NCBI GenBank assembly: GCA_963739645.1
Contig: CAVUBM010000104.1
Span: forward strand, 62,001-126,000
Length of the DNA stretch: 64,000 nucleotides
Direction of reading: 5' to 3'
Source of the DNA: JASHPR01 sp963739645
GTDB lineage: Bacteria; Actinomycetota; Actinomycetes; Streptosporangiales; Streptosporangiaceae
The position numbers were made by a program, and so were the translations under genes. Under the pieces are notes generated by a model. The model was not told where the DNA came from. It ran no database searches and was given only the letters and a program-made list of their open reading frames with translations. Positions 54,221-63,504 of the stretch are shown one piece after another (within the stretch, counting starts at the first letter, position 1; every line of letters starts with the position of its first letter).

Positions 54221-54901
54221 ATGTACGAGTCACAGACGTGGCGCGTCCAACCGGGTGAGCCATTCACGTTCGGCCGGTCGCCGACATGCTCTGTCGTGCT
54301 GCCCCCGAACGACCGCGGCGTGTCGCGGAACGCCGGGAGTCTCCGCTTCCACGACGGGTCGTGGTGGCTGCATAACGACAGCAGCTCCAGCGTGCTGAGC
54401 GTGGTTGGTGACCGGGGGTTCCGGGTCGACCTCCCGCCCGGGCTGCAGATACCGCTGCAGCAGTGGCACGCCAAGGTGACCCTGAACGGGGCGCTGGACA
54501 ACTACACGCTGCGGCTGCGGCTGCCCGAGCTCGATGACGTGCCCGACCCGTCGCCCGCGTACGTGACCGGGGAGCGCGCGGTGACCAGCACGCGCTACCG
54601 GGCCCGGCTGAGCGACAGCGACCGGCTCGTGCTCGCGGCGCGGTTCGAGGAGTACCTGGACTGGCGGCACACCGGTGACCCGACTCCGCGCAGCGCCAAA
54701 CAGACCGCGGAACGGATCGGCTGGCAGGCTCATACGGTGGCCAAGCGGTGCGAGAACATCAGGGACCGGTACGTGCGCCTCGGCGCCCCGGGCCTGCGCG
54801 GGGCGCGCGCCCTGGACGAGCTGGCCCGCCTGCTCATCTCGACCGGTCACCTGACCGCCGCGGACCTGAAGCAGCTGCCGGAAAAGGCCGCGCCGGCCTA
54901 G
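54221..54901 (+). CDS. FHA-domain protein with C-terminal winged-helix-like region
   Basis: About 226 residues from ATG 54221 (a TTG at 54206 is possible; neither has a strong ribosome site). Residues 1-100 form an FHA fold: PGEPFTFGRSPTCSVVLPPN (GRS), then GVSRNAGSLRFHDGSWWLHN and ALDNYTLRLRL. The usual SxxH is SRNA here, so His is replaced. The C-terminal part (DRLVLAARFEEYLDWRHTGD, SAKQTAERIGWQAHTVAKRC) resembles a helix-turn-helix. It may read phospho-threonine signals and bind DNA or a kinase. The gene ends 23 bp before the decarboxylase. Confidence 0.82.
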   Translation: MYESQTWRVQPGEPFTFGRSPTCSVVLPPNDRGVSRNAGSLRFHDGSWWLHNDSSSSVLSVVGDRGFRVDLPPGLQIPLQQWHAKVTLNGALDNYTLRLRLPELDDVPDPSPAYVTGERAVTSTRYRARLSDSDRLVLAARFEEYLDWRHTGDPTPRSAKQTAERIGWQAHTVAKRCENIRDRYVRLGAPGLRGARALDELARLLISTGHLTAADLKQLPEKAAPA

Positions 54902-54924
54902 GCCGCGGCCGGGCGGGGGGAGCG

Positions 54925-56364
54925 TTGACCGAGGATTTCGCGCGGGCCGCGCGGCTGGCCGCCGAGCTCGCGGCCGGACATCTGGACGGGATCCAGGCCG
55001 GCCCGGTCTGGCGGCCCATGGCCGAGGCCGACCGCGCCTGGCTGCGTGATCAGCAGCTGCCCGACCGCGGGCGCCCGCTGGAGGCGCTGCTGGCTGATAT
55101 CGCGGCGCACGTGCTGCCGTACCCGATGGGCAACGGGCACCCCCGGTTCTTCGGCTGGGTGAACTCGCCGCCCGCGCCCGCGGGGGTGCTGGTGGAGCCG
55201 ATCGCGGCCGCGATGAACCCCAGCTGCGCCGGCGGCGACCACGCCGCGATCGAGGTCGAGCGGTGCGCCGTGCGCTGGCTGGCCGGGCTCGTGGGCTACC
55301 CGCACCGGCCCGGCGGCGGGCTGCTGACCAGCGGCGCCTCGCTGGCGACCGTCGGCAGCCTGGCCGCGGCCAGGTACCGGGCCGCGGCCCGCGACGGCTG
55401 GGACGTCCGGGCCGACGGGCTCGCGGGGAGCCGCCCGTTCGTGCTGTACGTGTCCGCCGAGGGCCACAGCTGCCTGCGCAAGGCCGCGGAGCTGCTGGGC
55501 ATCGGCAGCCGCGGCGTCCGCGAGATCCCGGCCGACCCCGGATTCCGGATGGACGTGGCCGCGCTGCGCGCCGCGCTGGCCCGTGATCAAGCCGACGGCT
55601 TGCGGCCGTTCTGCATCGCCGCGACCGCGGGCACGGTCAACTCCGGGGCCATCGACCCGCTGGACCAGCTCGCCGACCTGGCCGCTGAGCATGACCTGTG
55701 GCTGCACGTGGACGGCGCGTACGGCGCGTTCGGGGTCGTGGACCCGCAGCTCGCGCCCGCGTATGCGGGCCTGGAACGGGCGGACTCGCTTGTGCTCGAC
55801 CCGCACAAGTGGCTCGGTGTCCCGGTCGACTGCGGCTGCCTCCTGGTCCGCGACCCGGCGGCGCTGCGGGATGCGTTCAGCCTGGTGCCGCCGTACCTGC
55901 GCGACGACCGGGCCGAGGGTCCCGGCTGGTTCTCCGAGTACGGGCCGGAGCAGACCCGGCCGTTCCGCGCCCTGCGGGCCTGGGCCACCCTGGCCCACCT
56001 CGGCAGCTCCGGGATCGCCGCCCTGGTTACCCGCGGCGTGGCGCTCGCCCGCACCCTTGCCCGCCTGGTCGATGACGCGGACGACCTGGAACGGCTGGCT
56101 CCCGTGGTCACCTCCATCGTGGCCTTCCGCTACCGCCCGCCCGGCCCGGCCGGCCGTCAGCTCGACGCGATCAACCAGGCGATCCCGGCCGCCGTCCAGC
56201 GCCGCGGCCAGGTGTTTATCACCGGCACCCGGCTGGCCGGCCAGGAAGCCCTGCGCGCCTGCCTCATCCACCCGGCCACCACGGTCAGCGACCTGGAGGT
56301 GCTGCTGGGGGAGGTGCGGTCGGCCGGGAGGCGTCAGCTCGCCAGCTCACGGCGTCCCGGCTAG
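54925..56364 (+). CDS. PLP-dependent group II decarboxylase
   Basis: 479 residues from TTG 54925, preceded by GGGGGGAG; longer in-frame reading upstream overlaps the FHA gene and is not family-like. The PLP lysine is K295 in LVLDPHKWLGVPVDCG. The Asp that contacts the pyridine nitrogen is in LHVDGAYGAFGV. N-terminal pieces YPMGNGHPRFFGWVNSPPAP and LLTSGASLATVGSLAAARY are typical of aromatic-L-amino-acid and glutamate-type decarboxylases. The substrate is unknown. It follows the FHA gene closely and precedes the enoyl-CoA hydratase by 34 bp. Confidence 0.92.
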   Translation: MTEDFARAARLAAELAAGHLDGIQAGPVWRPMAEADRAWLRDQQLPDRGRPLEALLADIAAHVLPYPMGNGHPRFFGWVNSPPAPAGVLVEPIAAAMNPSCAGGDHAAIEVERCAVRWLAGLVGYPHRPGGGLLTSGASLATVGSLAAARYRAAARDGWDVRADGLAGSRPFVLYVSAEGHSCLRKAAELLGIGSRGVREIPADPGFRMDVAALRAALARDQADGLRPFCIAATAGTVNSGAIDPLDQLADLAAEHDLWLHVDGAYGAFGVVDPQLAPAYAGLERADSLVLDPHKWLGVPVDCGCLLVRDPAALRDAFSLVPPYLRDDRAEGPGWFSEYGPEQTRPFRALRAWATLAHLGSSGIAALVTRGVALARTLARLVDDADDLERLAPVVTSIVAFRYRPPGPAGRQLDAINQAIPAAVQRRGQVFITGTRLAGQEALRACLIHPATTVSDLEVLLGEVRSAGRRQLASSRRPG

Positions 56365-56398
56365 CGCCGTCCGGCCCGGGTCCGCCTAGCATGCTGCC

Positions 56399-57205
56399 GT
56401 GAGCGACTACGAGATGGCCCAGGAGTACGAGGCGGTCAACTACTACCGCCGGGGTGGCGCAGCGAAGATCGAGCTCAACCGGCCCGACCGGCTGAACGCG
56501 TGGAACGAGCAGCTCAGCGTCGACCTGCTGGCCGCGCTGACCGCGGCCGCGGACGACCCGGGCGTCCGCGCGGTGCTGATCACCGGGGCCGGACGGGCGT
56601 TCTCCAGCGGCGCGGACCTCCGGGCCGGCGGGGAGCACGCCACCGCGGACGGCATCTACGCCCGGCTGACCGAGCGCTACCACCCGATCATGGTGGGCGT
56701 CCGCCAGATGCCCAAGCCGGTCGTGAGCGGCGTCACCGGCGCGGCCGCCGGGATCGGCCTGTCGCTGGCGCTCAGCTGCGACCTGGTGGTCGCCGCCGAG
56801 TCCGCGTTCTTCCTGCTCGCGTTCGTGAACATCGGCCTGGTTCCGGACGGCGGGTCGTCGCTGCTCGTGCCCTCGCGGGTGGGCTTCGCCCGGGCCGCCG
56901 AGATGGCGATGCTGGGCGAGCGGGTCGGGGCCAGCCAGGCGCTGGAGTGGGGGCTGATCAACCGGGTCTGGCCCGACGAGGATTTCGCGGCGCGCGCCGA
57001 CGAGCTTGTCGGGCGGCTCGCCGAGGGTCCGACCGGGTCGTACGCGGGCATGAAGCGCCAGCTCAACCGGTGGCTGTACGACCGGATGGACTCCCAGCTT
57101 GAGTTCGAGGCCCAGATCCAGCGGGAGATGGCCGGGTCGGGCGACTTCGTGGAGGGGGTCACGGCCTTCACCGAGAAGCGCCCGCCGCGGTTCACCGGCC
57201 GCTGA
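56399..57205 (+). CDS. enoyl-CoA hydratase/isomerase family protein
   Basis: 268 residues from GTG 56399. Crotonase motifs: IELNRPDRLNAWNEQL, GAGRAFSSGADLRAGGEH (first oxyanion segment), GVTGAAAGIGLSLALSCDLV (second), FVNIGLVPDGGSSLLVPSRV. The catalytic Glu usually found before the second loop's end is not obvious; LVPDGG carries Asp. Probably hydration or isomerisation of an acyl-CoA, possibly a 1,2-epoxyphenylacetyl-CoA isomerase-like enzyme. It is cotranscribed with the decarboxylase, judging by spacing. Confidence 0.9.
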   Translation: MSDYEMAQEYEAVNYYRRGGAAKIELNRPDRLNAWNEQLSVDLLAALTAAADDPGVRAVLITGAGRAFSSGADLRAGGEHATADGIYARLTERYHPIMVGVRQMPKPVVSGVTGAAAGIGLSLALSCDLVVAAESAFFLLAFVNIGLVPDGGSSLLVPSRVGFARAAEMAMLGERVGASQALEWGLINRVWPDEDFAARADELVGRLAEGPTGSYAGMKRQLNRWLYDRMDSQLEFEAQIQREMAGSGDFVEGVTAFTEKRPPRFTGR

Positions 57206-57244
57206 GCCGCAGCCGCGGCCGGGCGCGCCGGGCCGCCGCCGGCG

Positions 57245-58009
57245 TCATGACCTCCTGTGCACCAGGGCGCCGACGCCGTCCAGGATGCGCTCGAGGCCGA
57301 AGATGAACTCGTCGTCCGGGTCGTCGTGCACATCGAAGACGCCCGCGGCGATGAACTTCGCGAGCGCAGGGAACCGCTCAGGGTCGGTGAGCTCGGACAG
57401 CATCCGCGGGTAGGCGGCCATCCACTCGTCCGGAGTGACGCCGGACGCCCGGATGGCCGACTCGATGTCGGCTTCCGTGGTGGCCAGGTTCCGCACGTAC
57501 CCGCTGACCAGCATGATCACAGACGCCTTCTCCGCCTCGGCCAGATTGCTGTGGCGCAGGCAGCCGAGACCCTGCTCGAACCAGGCGACCTCGTTGGGCA
57601 TGATCGGCAGCCCGCGGAGGGGGACGCGCACCAGCCACGGGTGCCGCCGGTAGCTGGCCCGCATCGCCCAGGCCCACCGCGCCAGCGCGTCGCGCCAGCC
57701 CGGCTCCGGCGTCAGCGCGGCCGGGGGCGCGCCGTACGCGGTGTCGACCATGAGGCTGACCAGTTCGTCCTTGGCGTTCACGTACCGGTACAGGGACATC
57801 GTGGCGGCGCCGAGCTCGGCGGCGACCCGGCTCATGGAGACCGCGGCCAGGCCGTCGGCCGTGGCGACCCGGATCGCGGCGGCGACGATGCGCTCCAGGC
57901 TCAGCCCCGGCTTGGGCCCCTTGCCCGGGCGGGCCCGCACGCCCCAGGCGGCCGCGATGGTGTCGGGCAGCCCCGTGCCCCGGTCATCGGCCCCGCGGTC
58001 ATCGGTCAT
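57245..58009 (-). CDS. TetR-family regulator of the adjacent ABC exporter
   Basis: 254 residues. The N-terminal helix-turn-helix is at about 38-85 (LERIVAAAIRVATADGLAAV, SMSRVAAELGAATMSLYRYV). The TetR_C_1-like ligand domain follows (WRDALARWAWAMRASYRRHP). It is divergent from the DrrAB-like exporter, with the start codons about 110 bp apart and a GCGTATG-C-CATACGC palindrome between them. This arrangement strongly suggests that it represses the exporter and itself until a ligand, probably the exported compound, binds. Confidence 0.92.
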   Translation of the reverse strand: MTDDRGADDRGTGLPDTIAAAWGVRARPGKGPKPGLSLERIVAAAIRVATADGLAAVSMSRVAAELGAATMSLYRYVNAKDELVSLMVDTAYGAPPAALTPEPGWRDALARWAWAMRASYRRHPWLVRVPLRGLPIMPNEVAWFEQGLGCLRHSNLAEAEKASVIMLVSGYVRNLATTEADIESAIRASGVTPDEWMAAYPRMLSELTDPERFPALAKFIAAGVFDVHDDPDDEFIFGLERILDGVGALVHRRS

Positions 58010-58067
58010 GGCTCACTCTTTCAGGTTGACACCCGCCGCCACTACTGTGTATACCTTACGCAGTAAC

Positions 58068-58082
58068 GCGTATGCCATACGC
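58068..58082. promoter_or_regulatory. 15-bp palindrome, candidate TetR operator
   Basis: GCGTATG and CATACGC are exact inverted arms around one C. A related half, TTACGCAGTAACGCG, lies just before it. The site is 31 bp before the first possible start of the ABC gene and 59 bp from the tetR start, suited to repress both. Confidence 0.6.
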
Positions 58083-58121
58083 AGAAACGAGCGCCGAATC
58101 GGCGGGTAGGGAGTGGCGCGC

Positions 58122-59087
58122 ATGTCCGGTGACCTGGCGGTCGAGACAAGCGGCCTGAAGAAGTCCTTCGGCACGGTGGGCGTCCTGGCCGGCGTCGACC
58201 TGAACGTCGCGCACGGCAGCGTGTTCTCGCTGCTCGGGCCCAACGGGGCAGGCAAGACCACGACCGTGCGCATCCTCGCGACGCTCACGCGCGCGGACGG
58301 CGGCACGGCCCGGGTCGCTGGCTACGACATCGCCCGCGACCGGCGCCAGGTCCGGCGCCGCATCAGCCTGGCGGGCCAGTACGCCGCCGTTGACGACCTG
58401 CAGACCGGGGCGGAGAACCTGCGGATGATGGCGCGGCTGTCGGGCCTGCGCGGGCCCCGGGTCCGCCGCCGCGCGGCCGAGCTGCTCGACCAGTTCGGGC
58501 TGGCCGACGCGGCCGGGCGAAAGGCTGGCACCTACTCCGGCGGCATGCGGCGGCGGCTCGACCTCGCGGCCAGCCTCGTCGGCCACCCCTCGGTGATCTT
58601 CCTCGACGAGCCCTCGACCGGTCTCGACCTGCCCAGCCGCCAGCTGATGTGGCAGGTCATCAGCGGCCTGGCCGGATCAGGGAGCACCGTGTTCCTCACC
58701 ACTCAGTACCTCGAGGAGGCGGACCGGCTGGCCGACCGCGTGGCCGTGATCGACGGCGGGCGCGTGGTGGCCGAGGGCCCTCCCGCCCAGCTGAAGCAGC
58801 GGGTCACCGAGCAGCGCCTGGACCTGGTGGCGGCCGACGGCGCCGCGTTCGCCGATCTCGTGCACGCGGCGGGCCGCCGCGCGATCGCCTGTGACCCGGC
58901 CGCCCTGACCGTCGGCGTCCCGACCGACGGGACCGCCGCGCAGGTCCGGGCCCTGCTCGACGAGCTTGACCCGCTGGGCGCAGCGGTGCGGCGCTTCTCG
59001 GTGCACACCGCCACGCTCGACGACGTGTTCCTCGCCCTGACCGGGCGTGCCGCCACCCGACCCGCCAAGGAGACCGCACATGTCTGA
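58122..59087 (+). CDS. DrrA-like daunorubicin-resistance-type ABC transporter ATP-binding protein
   Basis: 321 residues from ATG 58122, with GGGAG about 8 bases upstream (GTG 58113 is also in frame). Walker A LLGPNGAGKTTTVRIL, Q-loop AGQYAAVDDLQTG, signature YSGGMRRRLDLAASL, Walker B VIFLDEPSTGLDLP. The C-terminal extension (VRRFSVHTATLDDVFLALTG) is the DrrA-type regulatory region. It powers the ABC-2 permease encoded next, whose start overlaps this stop by 8 bases. Likely exports a hydrophobic drug or lipid. Confidence 0.95.
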   Translation: MSGDLAVETSGLKKSFGTVGVLAGVDLNVAHGSVFSLLGPNGAGKTTTVRILATLTRADGGTARVAGYDIARDRRQVRRRISLAGQYAAVDDLQTGAENLRMMARLSGLRGPRVRRRAAELLDQFGLADAAGRKAGTYSGGMRRRLDLAASLVGHPSVIFLDEPSTGLDLPSRQLMWQVISGLAGSGSTVFLTTQYLEEADRLADRVAVIDGGRVVAEGPPAQLKQRVTEQRLDLVAADGAAFADLVHAAGRRAIACDPAALTVGVPTDGTAAQVRALLDELDPLGAAVRRFSVHTATLDDVFLALTGRAATRPAKETAHV

Positions 59088-59823
59088 CGCGCTGACCATG
59101 ACCGCGCGCTGCCTGCGCCTGACCAGGCGCCAGCTCGACGCCCTGCTGACCTCGCTGCTGCTCCCGGTCATGCTGATGCTGATGTTCGTCTATCTCTTCG
59201 GGGGCGCGATCCACACCGGGACCAGCTACGTGACGTATGTGGTCCCCGGGGTGCTGATGGTGTGCGCGGGGTTCGGGGCCGCGACCACGGCGGTGAACGT
59301 CACCCAGGACATGGCCGGCGGGGTCATCGACAGGTTCCGGTCCATGGACGTCCGCGGCGCGGCGTTCCTCACCGGCCACGTCGTGGCCAGCGCCGCGCGC
59401 AATGCCGTCTCGACCGTGCTGGTGTTCAGCGTGGCCTACCTGGTCGGCTTCCGGCCGCACGCGGGAGCGGCGGGCTGGCTCGCTGCGGCGGGCATCCTGC
59501 TCGCGTTCGTCCTGGCCATCTCCTGGCTCGCGGCCGCGTTCGGGCTGCTGGTCAGGAGCGTCGAGGCCGCCAACAGCTTCACGTTCATCATGGCGTTCGT
59601 GCCCTACGCCAGCGCCGCCTTCGTGCCGGTCGCCACCATGCCGTGGTGGATCCAGGGCTTCGCGCGCGACCAGCCGATCACCCCGGTCGTGGACAGCCTG
59701 CGCGGGCTGCTCCTGGGGACGCCGGTCGGCTCCGCCCCGTGGACGGCGCTGATCTGGTGCGGCGGCCTGCTGGCCGTGGCGGCCGCGGTCTCGGGCGTGC
59801 TGTTCCGCCGCCGCACCGCCTGA
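59080..59823 (+). CDS. ABC-2 family permease (DrrB-like)
   Basis: 247 residues from ATG 59080, overlapping the ATPase gene by 8 bases. Six hydrophobic segments, the first at LLTSLLLPVMLMLMFVYLFG. The ABC-2 signature is DRFRSMDVRGAAFLTGHVVA. The late motif PYASAAFVPVATMPWWIQGF is typical of DrrB partners. Together with the ATPase it forms the exporter controlled by the divergent TetR protein. Confidence 0.94.
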   Translation: MSDALTMTARCLRLTRRQLDALLTSLLLPVMLMLMFVYLFGGAIHTGTSYVTYVVPGVLMVCAGFGAATTAVNVTQDMAGGVIDRFRSMDVRGAAFLTGHVVASAARNAVSTVLVFSVAYLVGFRPHAGAAGWLAAAGILLAFVLAISWLAAAFGLLVRSVEAANSFTFIMAFVPYASAAFVPVATMPWWIQGFARDQPITPVVDSLRGLLLGTPVGSAPWTALIWCGGLLAVAAAVSGVLFRRRTA

Positions 59824-59843
59824 GGCGGGCGGGTCAGGCCCGG

Positions 59844-61533
59844 CTACGTGGCGGCCGCCAGGTTCTCCCGGATCGCCTGGGTCAGCGGGTGACCGGGCGG
59901 CAGGAACCGCTCACAGTCGGCCAGGGTGTGCTCGAACACGGCGATCGCGTCGGTGAGGCGACCGACCGCGTGGTAGGCGGACGCGAGGTTGGCCCGCGCG
60001 GTCAGCGTGTTCGGGTGATCCGGGCCCATGACCCGCTCGTGGTCCTGGAGCGTCTGCTCGTACAGCGGGATCGCCAGCGCGATCCGGCCCCCCGAGTGGT
60101 ACGCGGACGCGAGGTTCCCGCGCGCGGCCAGCGTCTCGGGATGGTCGGGGCCGTGCAGCCGCTCGAGGCTGGACAGAGCCTGCTCGTACAGCGGCAGGGC
60201 CTGCTTGAGCTTGCGCGCGGTGTGGTAGGCCGAGGCCAGGTTGGACAGCGAGGTCAGGGTGTCCGGGTGGTCAGGGCCGAGGACCTGCTGCCGGTCGGCG
60301 TGCGTCCGCGCGTAGACCGGCAGGGCGTCCTTCAGCTTGTCCGCCGAGCGGTAGGCGTAGGCGAGGTTGGCCCGCGCGGTCATGGTGTCAGGGTGCGTGG
60401 CGCCCTGGACCCGTCCCGGTCGGCCAGGGCGCGCTTGTACAGCGGGAGGGCCTCCTTCAGCCGCCCCGCCTGGTGCAGGGCGGTGGCGAGGTCGGAGCAC
60501 GCGCTGAGCGTGTCCGGGTGGTCCGGGCCCAGGACCGTCGACCGGTCGCTGAGCGCCCGCTGCAGGATGGCGATCGCATCCGGCACCCGGCCCCGCGGCC
60601 AGGCAGGCGGTCGCGAGATCGCCGCGGGTGGCGACGTTCTGGCCATGCCGGCGGGGCCCCGTAGTCGGCCCGGTCCAGCGACAGCGACCAGGTGGCGGTC
60701 ACGGCGGCCGTGTACCGGCCAGCCTCGGTGACCGACATCTGCCGGGTCCGGTCGGCGAGCTGAGCGCGGTACACGCGGCAGTCGGTGTCGCTGTCGGTTA
60801 CCACGGCCGAGGCCAGCGCCAGGCAGAGCGGGAGGCAGCCAAGGTCCATGGCGAGGTCAAGCGCCCCGGCCCGCATGCCGGGCTCCTCGTAGAGCCGGGC
60901 GGTCAGGTAGCTCAGCGCCTCGCGCTGGCTGAACGCCCCGACCTGGAGAATCTTGCGGCCGTTGGCGCCCACGGCCATGGCGGGCAGCCGGGTGGTGACC
61001 ACGACCAGCCCGGCCTGGCCGTGTGGCCAGAGCCCCTCCAGGTCGGCCAGGTCAGCGAGATCGTCGAGCACCACCAGCCACGGGCGGCTGGTCTCGGCCA
61101 GCCAGCCCAGGAAGCTGGCCGCGGCCGAGTCCAGGTCCGGGCCGGGGTTGGCGGCGCCGGTGGCCGCGAGGGCCTGGGCGTAGCCAGTGATCACTGCGTC
61201 CCGGCTGGAGGCCGGCACCCAGGCGAGCAGGTCCACCTCCCCTGAGCCCCAGACCGAGTGCGCGAGCGCCGCGGCGAGCTGTGTCTTCCCGGTGCCGCCC
61301 AGCCCGGCCAGGGGGTAGCGCCCTGTCTCGTCGGCGTGGGCAGGCTGGGTCAGCACCGCGGTCAGCCCGGGAGCGAGCACGCCCGCGGCGTTGAACCCCG
61401 TCTCCGGCCTGGGGTTGAAGCTGTCGGCCAGGGGCGGCACTATCCCCGACCTGACCGGCCAGCCGGCTGGCGGGGACAGCCTCTCCGTTAACCTTTCGGT
61501 ACCGATCTCACTGTTCGTGGCGAGACTGACCAT
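59844..61533 (-). pseudogene. STAND (NB-ARC) ATPase with TPR repeats, frameshifted and internally shortened
   Basis: The N-terminal part from ATG 61533 has an NB-ARC domain: P-loop LAGLGGTGKTQLAAALAH, Walker B PWLVVLDDLADLADLE, LVVVTTRLPAMAVG. It reads as far as TWSLSLDRADYGAP near 60660 and then jumps directly to TPR sequence in other frames (QNVATRGDL..., then DAIAILQRALSDRSTVLGPD). The usual winged-helix and linker region of about 150-200 residues is missing. The last frame, to 59844, holds four clear kinesin-light-chain-type TPRs (PDHPDTLTSLSNLASAYHTA and similar). At least two frame changes lie in 60400..60690. This is a decayed or rearranged STAND sensor. Confidence 0.82.
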
Positions 61534-61642
61534 GGGGACCTTCCTTGACGTCGCGCCTGCAGGTTACGACGATCTGACTGCGGATAAGAGAGAATTGGCG
61601 ATATTGAGTGATCGAATGATTACGCCAAGTAACTCATTAGGG

Positions 61643-62645
61643 ATGACAATGTTCAGTTTCGGTGTGACCTTCATGGCCGATCCGCCAGTGTCGGAGATCG
61701 TCGACCGGACCAGGCTCGCCGAGGACAACGGCTTCAGTCACGTCTGGATGTGGGACAGCCATGTCCTGTGGCAGGAGGTGTACCCGATTTTCACGCTGAT
61801 GGCCATGGCCACCAGCGAGATCCACATCGGGCCCTGCGTCACCAACCCCGTGACCAGGGACCCGACCGTGACCGCGGCGGCCATGGCCACGCTGAACGAG
61901 ATCTCCGGCGGCCGGATGGAGCTGGGCATCGGGCGCGGCGACTCGGCGCAGCGGGTGCTGGGCCGCGGGCCCGTGAGCGTGGGCGCCCTGGAGCGGGCCT
62001 GCCACACCATCCGCGACCTGGCCGAGGGACGCGAGGTCCAGATCGACGGACACCCCGGTGCAGCTCAAATGGTCGGAAGGCCGGCGGCTGCCGATCTGGG
62101 TCGCCGCGTACGGGCCGCAGGCGCTGCGCTGTGCCGGGCGCGTGGCCGACGGCCTCATCATGCAGCTCGCCGACCCGTTCATCATCGAATGGTCCCTGCG
62201 CTACCTGCGCGAAGGTGCCGAGCAGGCGGGCCGCGACCCGGCGGACATCAAGATCATGGCCGCCGCCCCGGCCTACATATCCGAAGATCTGGCCCACGCC
62301 CGCGAGCAGGTGCGCTGGTTCCCGGCCCTGGTCTCCAACCACGTGGTCGATCTGGTCCACCGCTACCACGAGGGCGAACTGCCGGCCGAGTTGACCGCGT
62401 ACATCGGACAGCGCGAACTGTACGACTACGCCCACCACGGCCGGATCGGCTCTGAGAACGCCGGGTTCGTCTCCGACGAGGTGGTGGACAGGTTCTGCGT
62501 GCTCGGCACAGCGGCGCAGGTGCAGGCCAAACTGGGCCAGCTACGGGACCTGGGCGTGCAGCAGTTCAACGTCTATTCCATGGTCGACGACCCGAGGGCG
62601 CTGATCAGCGGCTTCGGGCGCGAGATCATCCCGGCTTTTCAGTGA
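61643..62645 (+). CDS. LLM-class F420-dependent oxidoreductase, hydantoinase-operon type (one frameshift)
   Basis: About 333 residues from ATG 61643. TIM-barrel luciferase-like family: MTMFSFGVTFMADPPVSEIV, NGFSHVWMWDSHVLWQEVYP, NEISGGRMELGIGRGDSAQR. After an extra base near 62050 it continues VQLKWSEGRRLPIWVAAYGP, ALRCAGRVADGLIMQLADP and FCVLGTAAQVQAKLGQLRDL. The WMWDSH and IGRGDS motifs match the TIGR03842-type proteins that accompany dihydropyrimidinase genes. F420 or FMN use is inferred from the family. It starts the operon with the nitrilase 13 bp downstream. The upstream 80 bp are unusually A/T-rich for this genome. Confidence 0.87.
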
Positions 62646-62658
62646 AGGAGGGACACCG

Positions 62659-63504
62659 GTGCGAACGGTACGAGCGGCGCTGATCCAGGCCCAGGCGAAC
62701 ATGTCCAAGCAGGAGGCGATCGACAAGCACATCAAGATGATCGCGGACGCTGCTGGCTCCGGAGCCCAGGTGGTGGGCCTCCAGGAGATCTTCCACGGTC
62801 CCTACTTCTGCGCGGAGCAGGATCCGAAGTGGTACGACACGGCCGAGCCCGAGGACGGCCCGACCGTGAGCCGGATGCGTGAGGTGGCCCGCGAGCACGG
62901 GATCGTGCTGATCGTGCCGTGGTACGAGGAGGAGCAGCCCGGCGTCTACTACAACACGGCGTGCGTGATCGAGCGCGACGGCACGATCCTGGGCAAGTAC
63001 CGCAAGACCCACATCCCGCACGTGGGGCCCTGCTTCTGGGAGAAGTTCTACTTCAAGCCCGGCAACCTCGGCTATCCGGTCTGGGAGACGTCGGTGGGCC
63101 GGATCGGGCTGATCATCTGCTACGACCGGCACTTCCCCGAGGTCGCCCGCGAACTGGGCCTCAAGGGCGCCGAGCTGGTGTTCAACCCGTCGGCGACCGT
63201 CGAGTCGCTCTCCAGGTACCTGTGGGAGCTCGAGCAGCCCGCGCACGCGGTGGCCAACGGGTTCTGGATCGCGGCGAGCAACCGGGTCGGGGTCGAGGCA
63301 CCGCTGAACAACAACAAGTTCTACGGCTCCTCCTACTTCTGCAGCCCGCGCGGAAAGATCATCGCCCAGGCCTCGGACAGCGAGGACGAGGTGCTGGTGG
63401 CCGACCTGGACCTGGACGAGATCCGCGAGGTGCGCAACACCTGGCAGTTCTTCCGCGACCGGCGGCCGGAGACCTACGGCGAGCTGGCGGCGCAGCTGCC
63501 ATGA
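62659..63504 (+). CDS. nitrilase-superfamily amidohydrolase (beta-ureidopropionase-like)
   Basis: 281 residues from GTG 62659, with GGAGGGA about 8 bases upstream. The catalytic triad is visible: E43 (LQEIFHGPYFCAE), K116 (KYRKTHIPHV) and C154 (LIICYDRHFPE). The HIPHVGPCFWEKFYFKPGN stretch is typical of N-carbamoyl-beta-alanine amidohydrolases. It would hydrolyse the N-carbamoyl-amino acid made by the hydantoinase. The stop overlaps the next start as ATGA, so the two are translationally coupled. Confidence 0.93.
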   Translation: MRTVRAALIQAQANMSKQEAIDKHIKMIADAAGSGAQVVGLQEIFHGPYFCAEQDPKWYDTAEPEDGPTVSRMREVAREHGIVLIVPWYEEEQPGVYYNTACVIERDGTILGKYRKTHIPHVGPCFWEKFYFKPGNLGYPVWETSVGRIGLIICYDRHFPEVARELGLKGAELVFNPSATVESLSRYLWELEQPAHAVANGFWIAASNRVGVEAPLNNNKFYGSSYFCSPRGKIIAQASDSEDEVLVADLDLDEIREVRNTWQFFRDRRPETYGELAAQLP

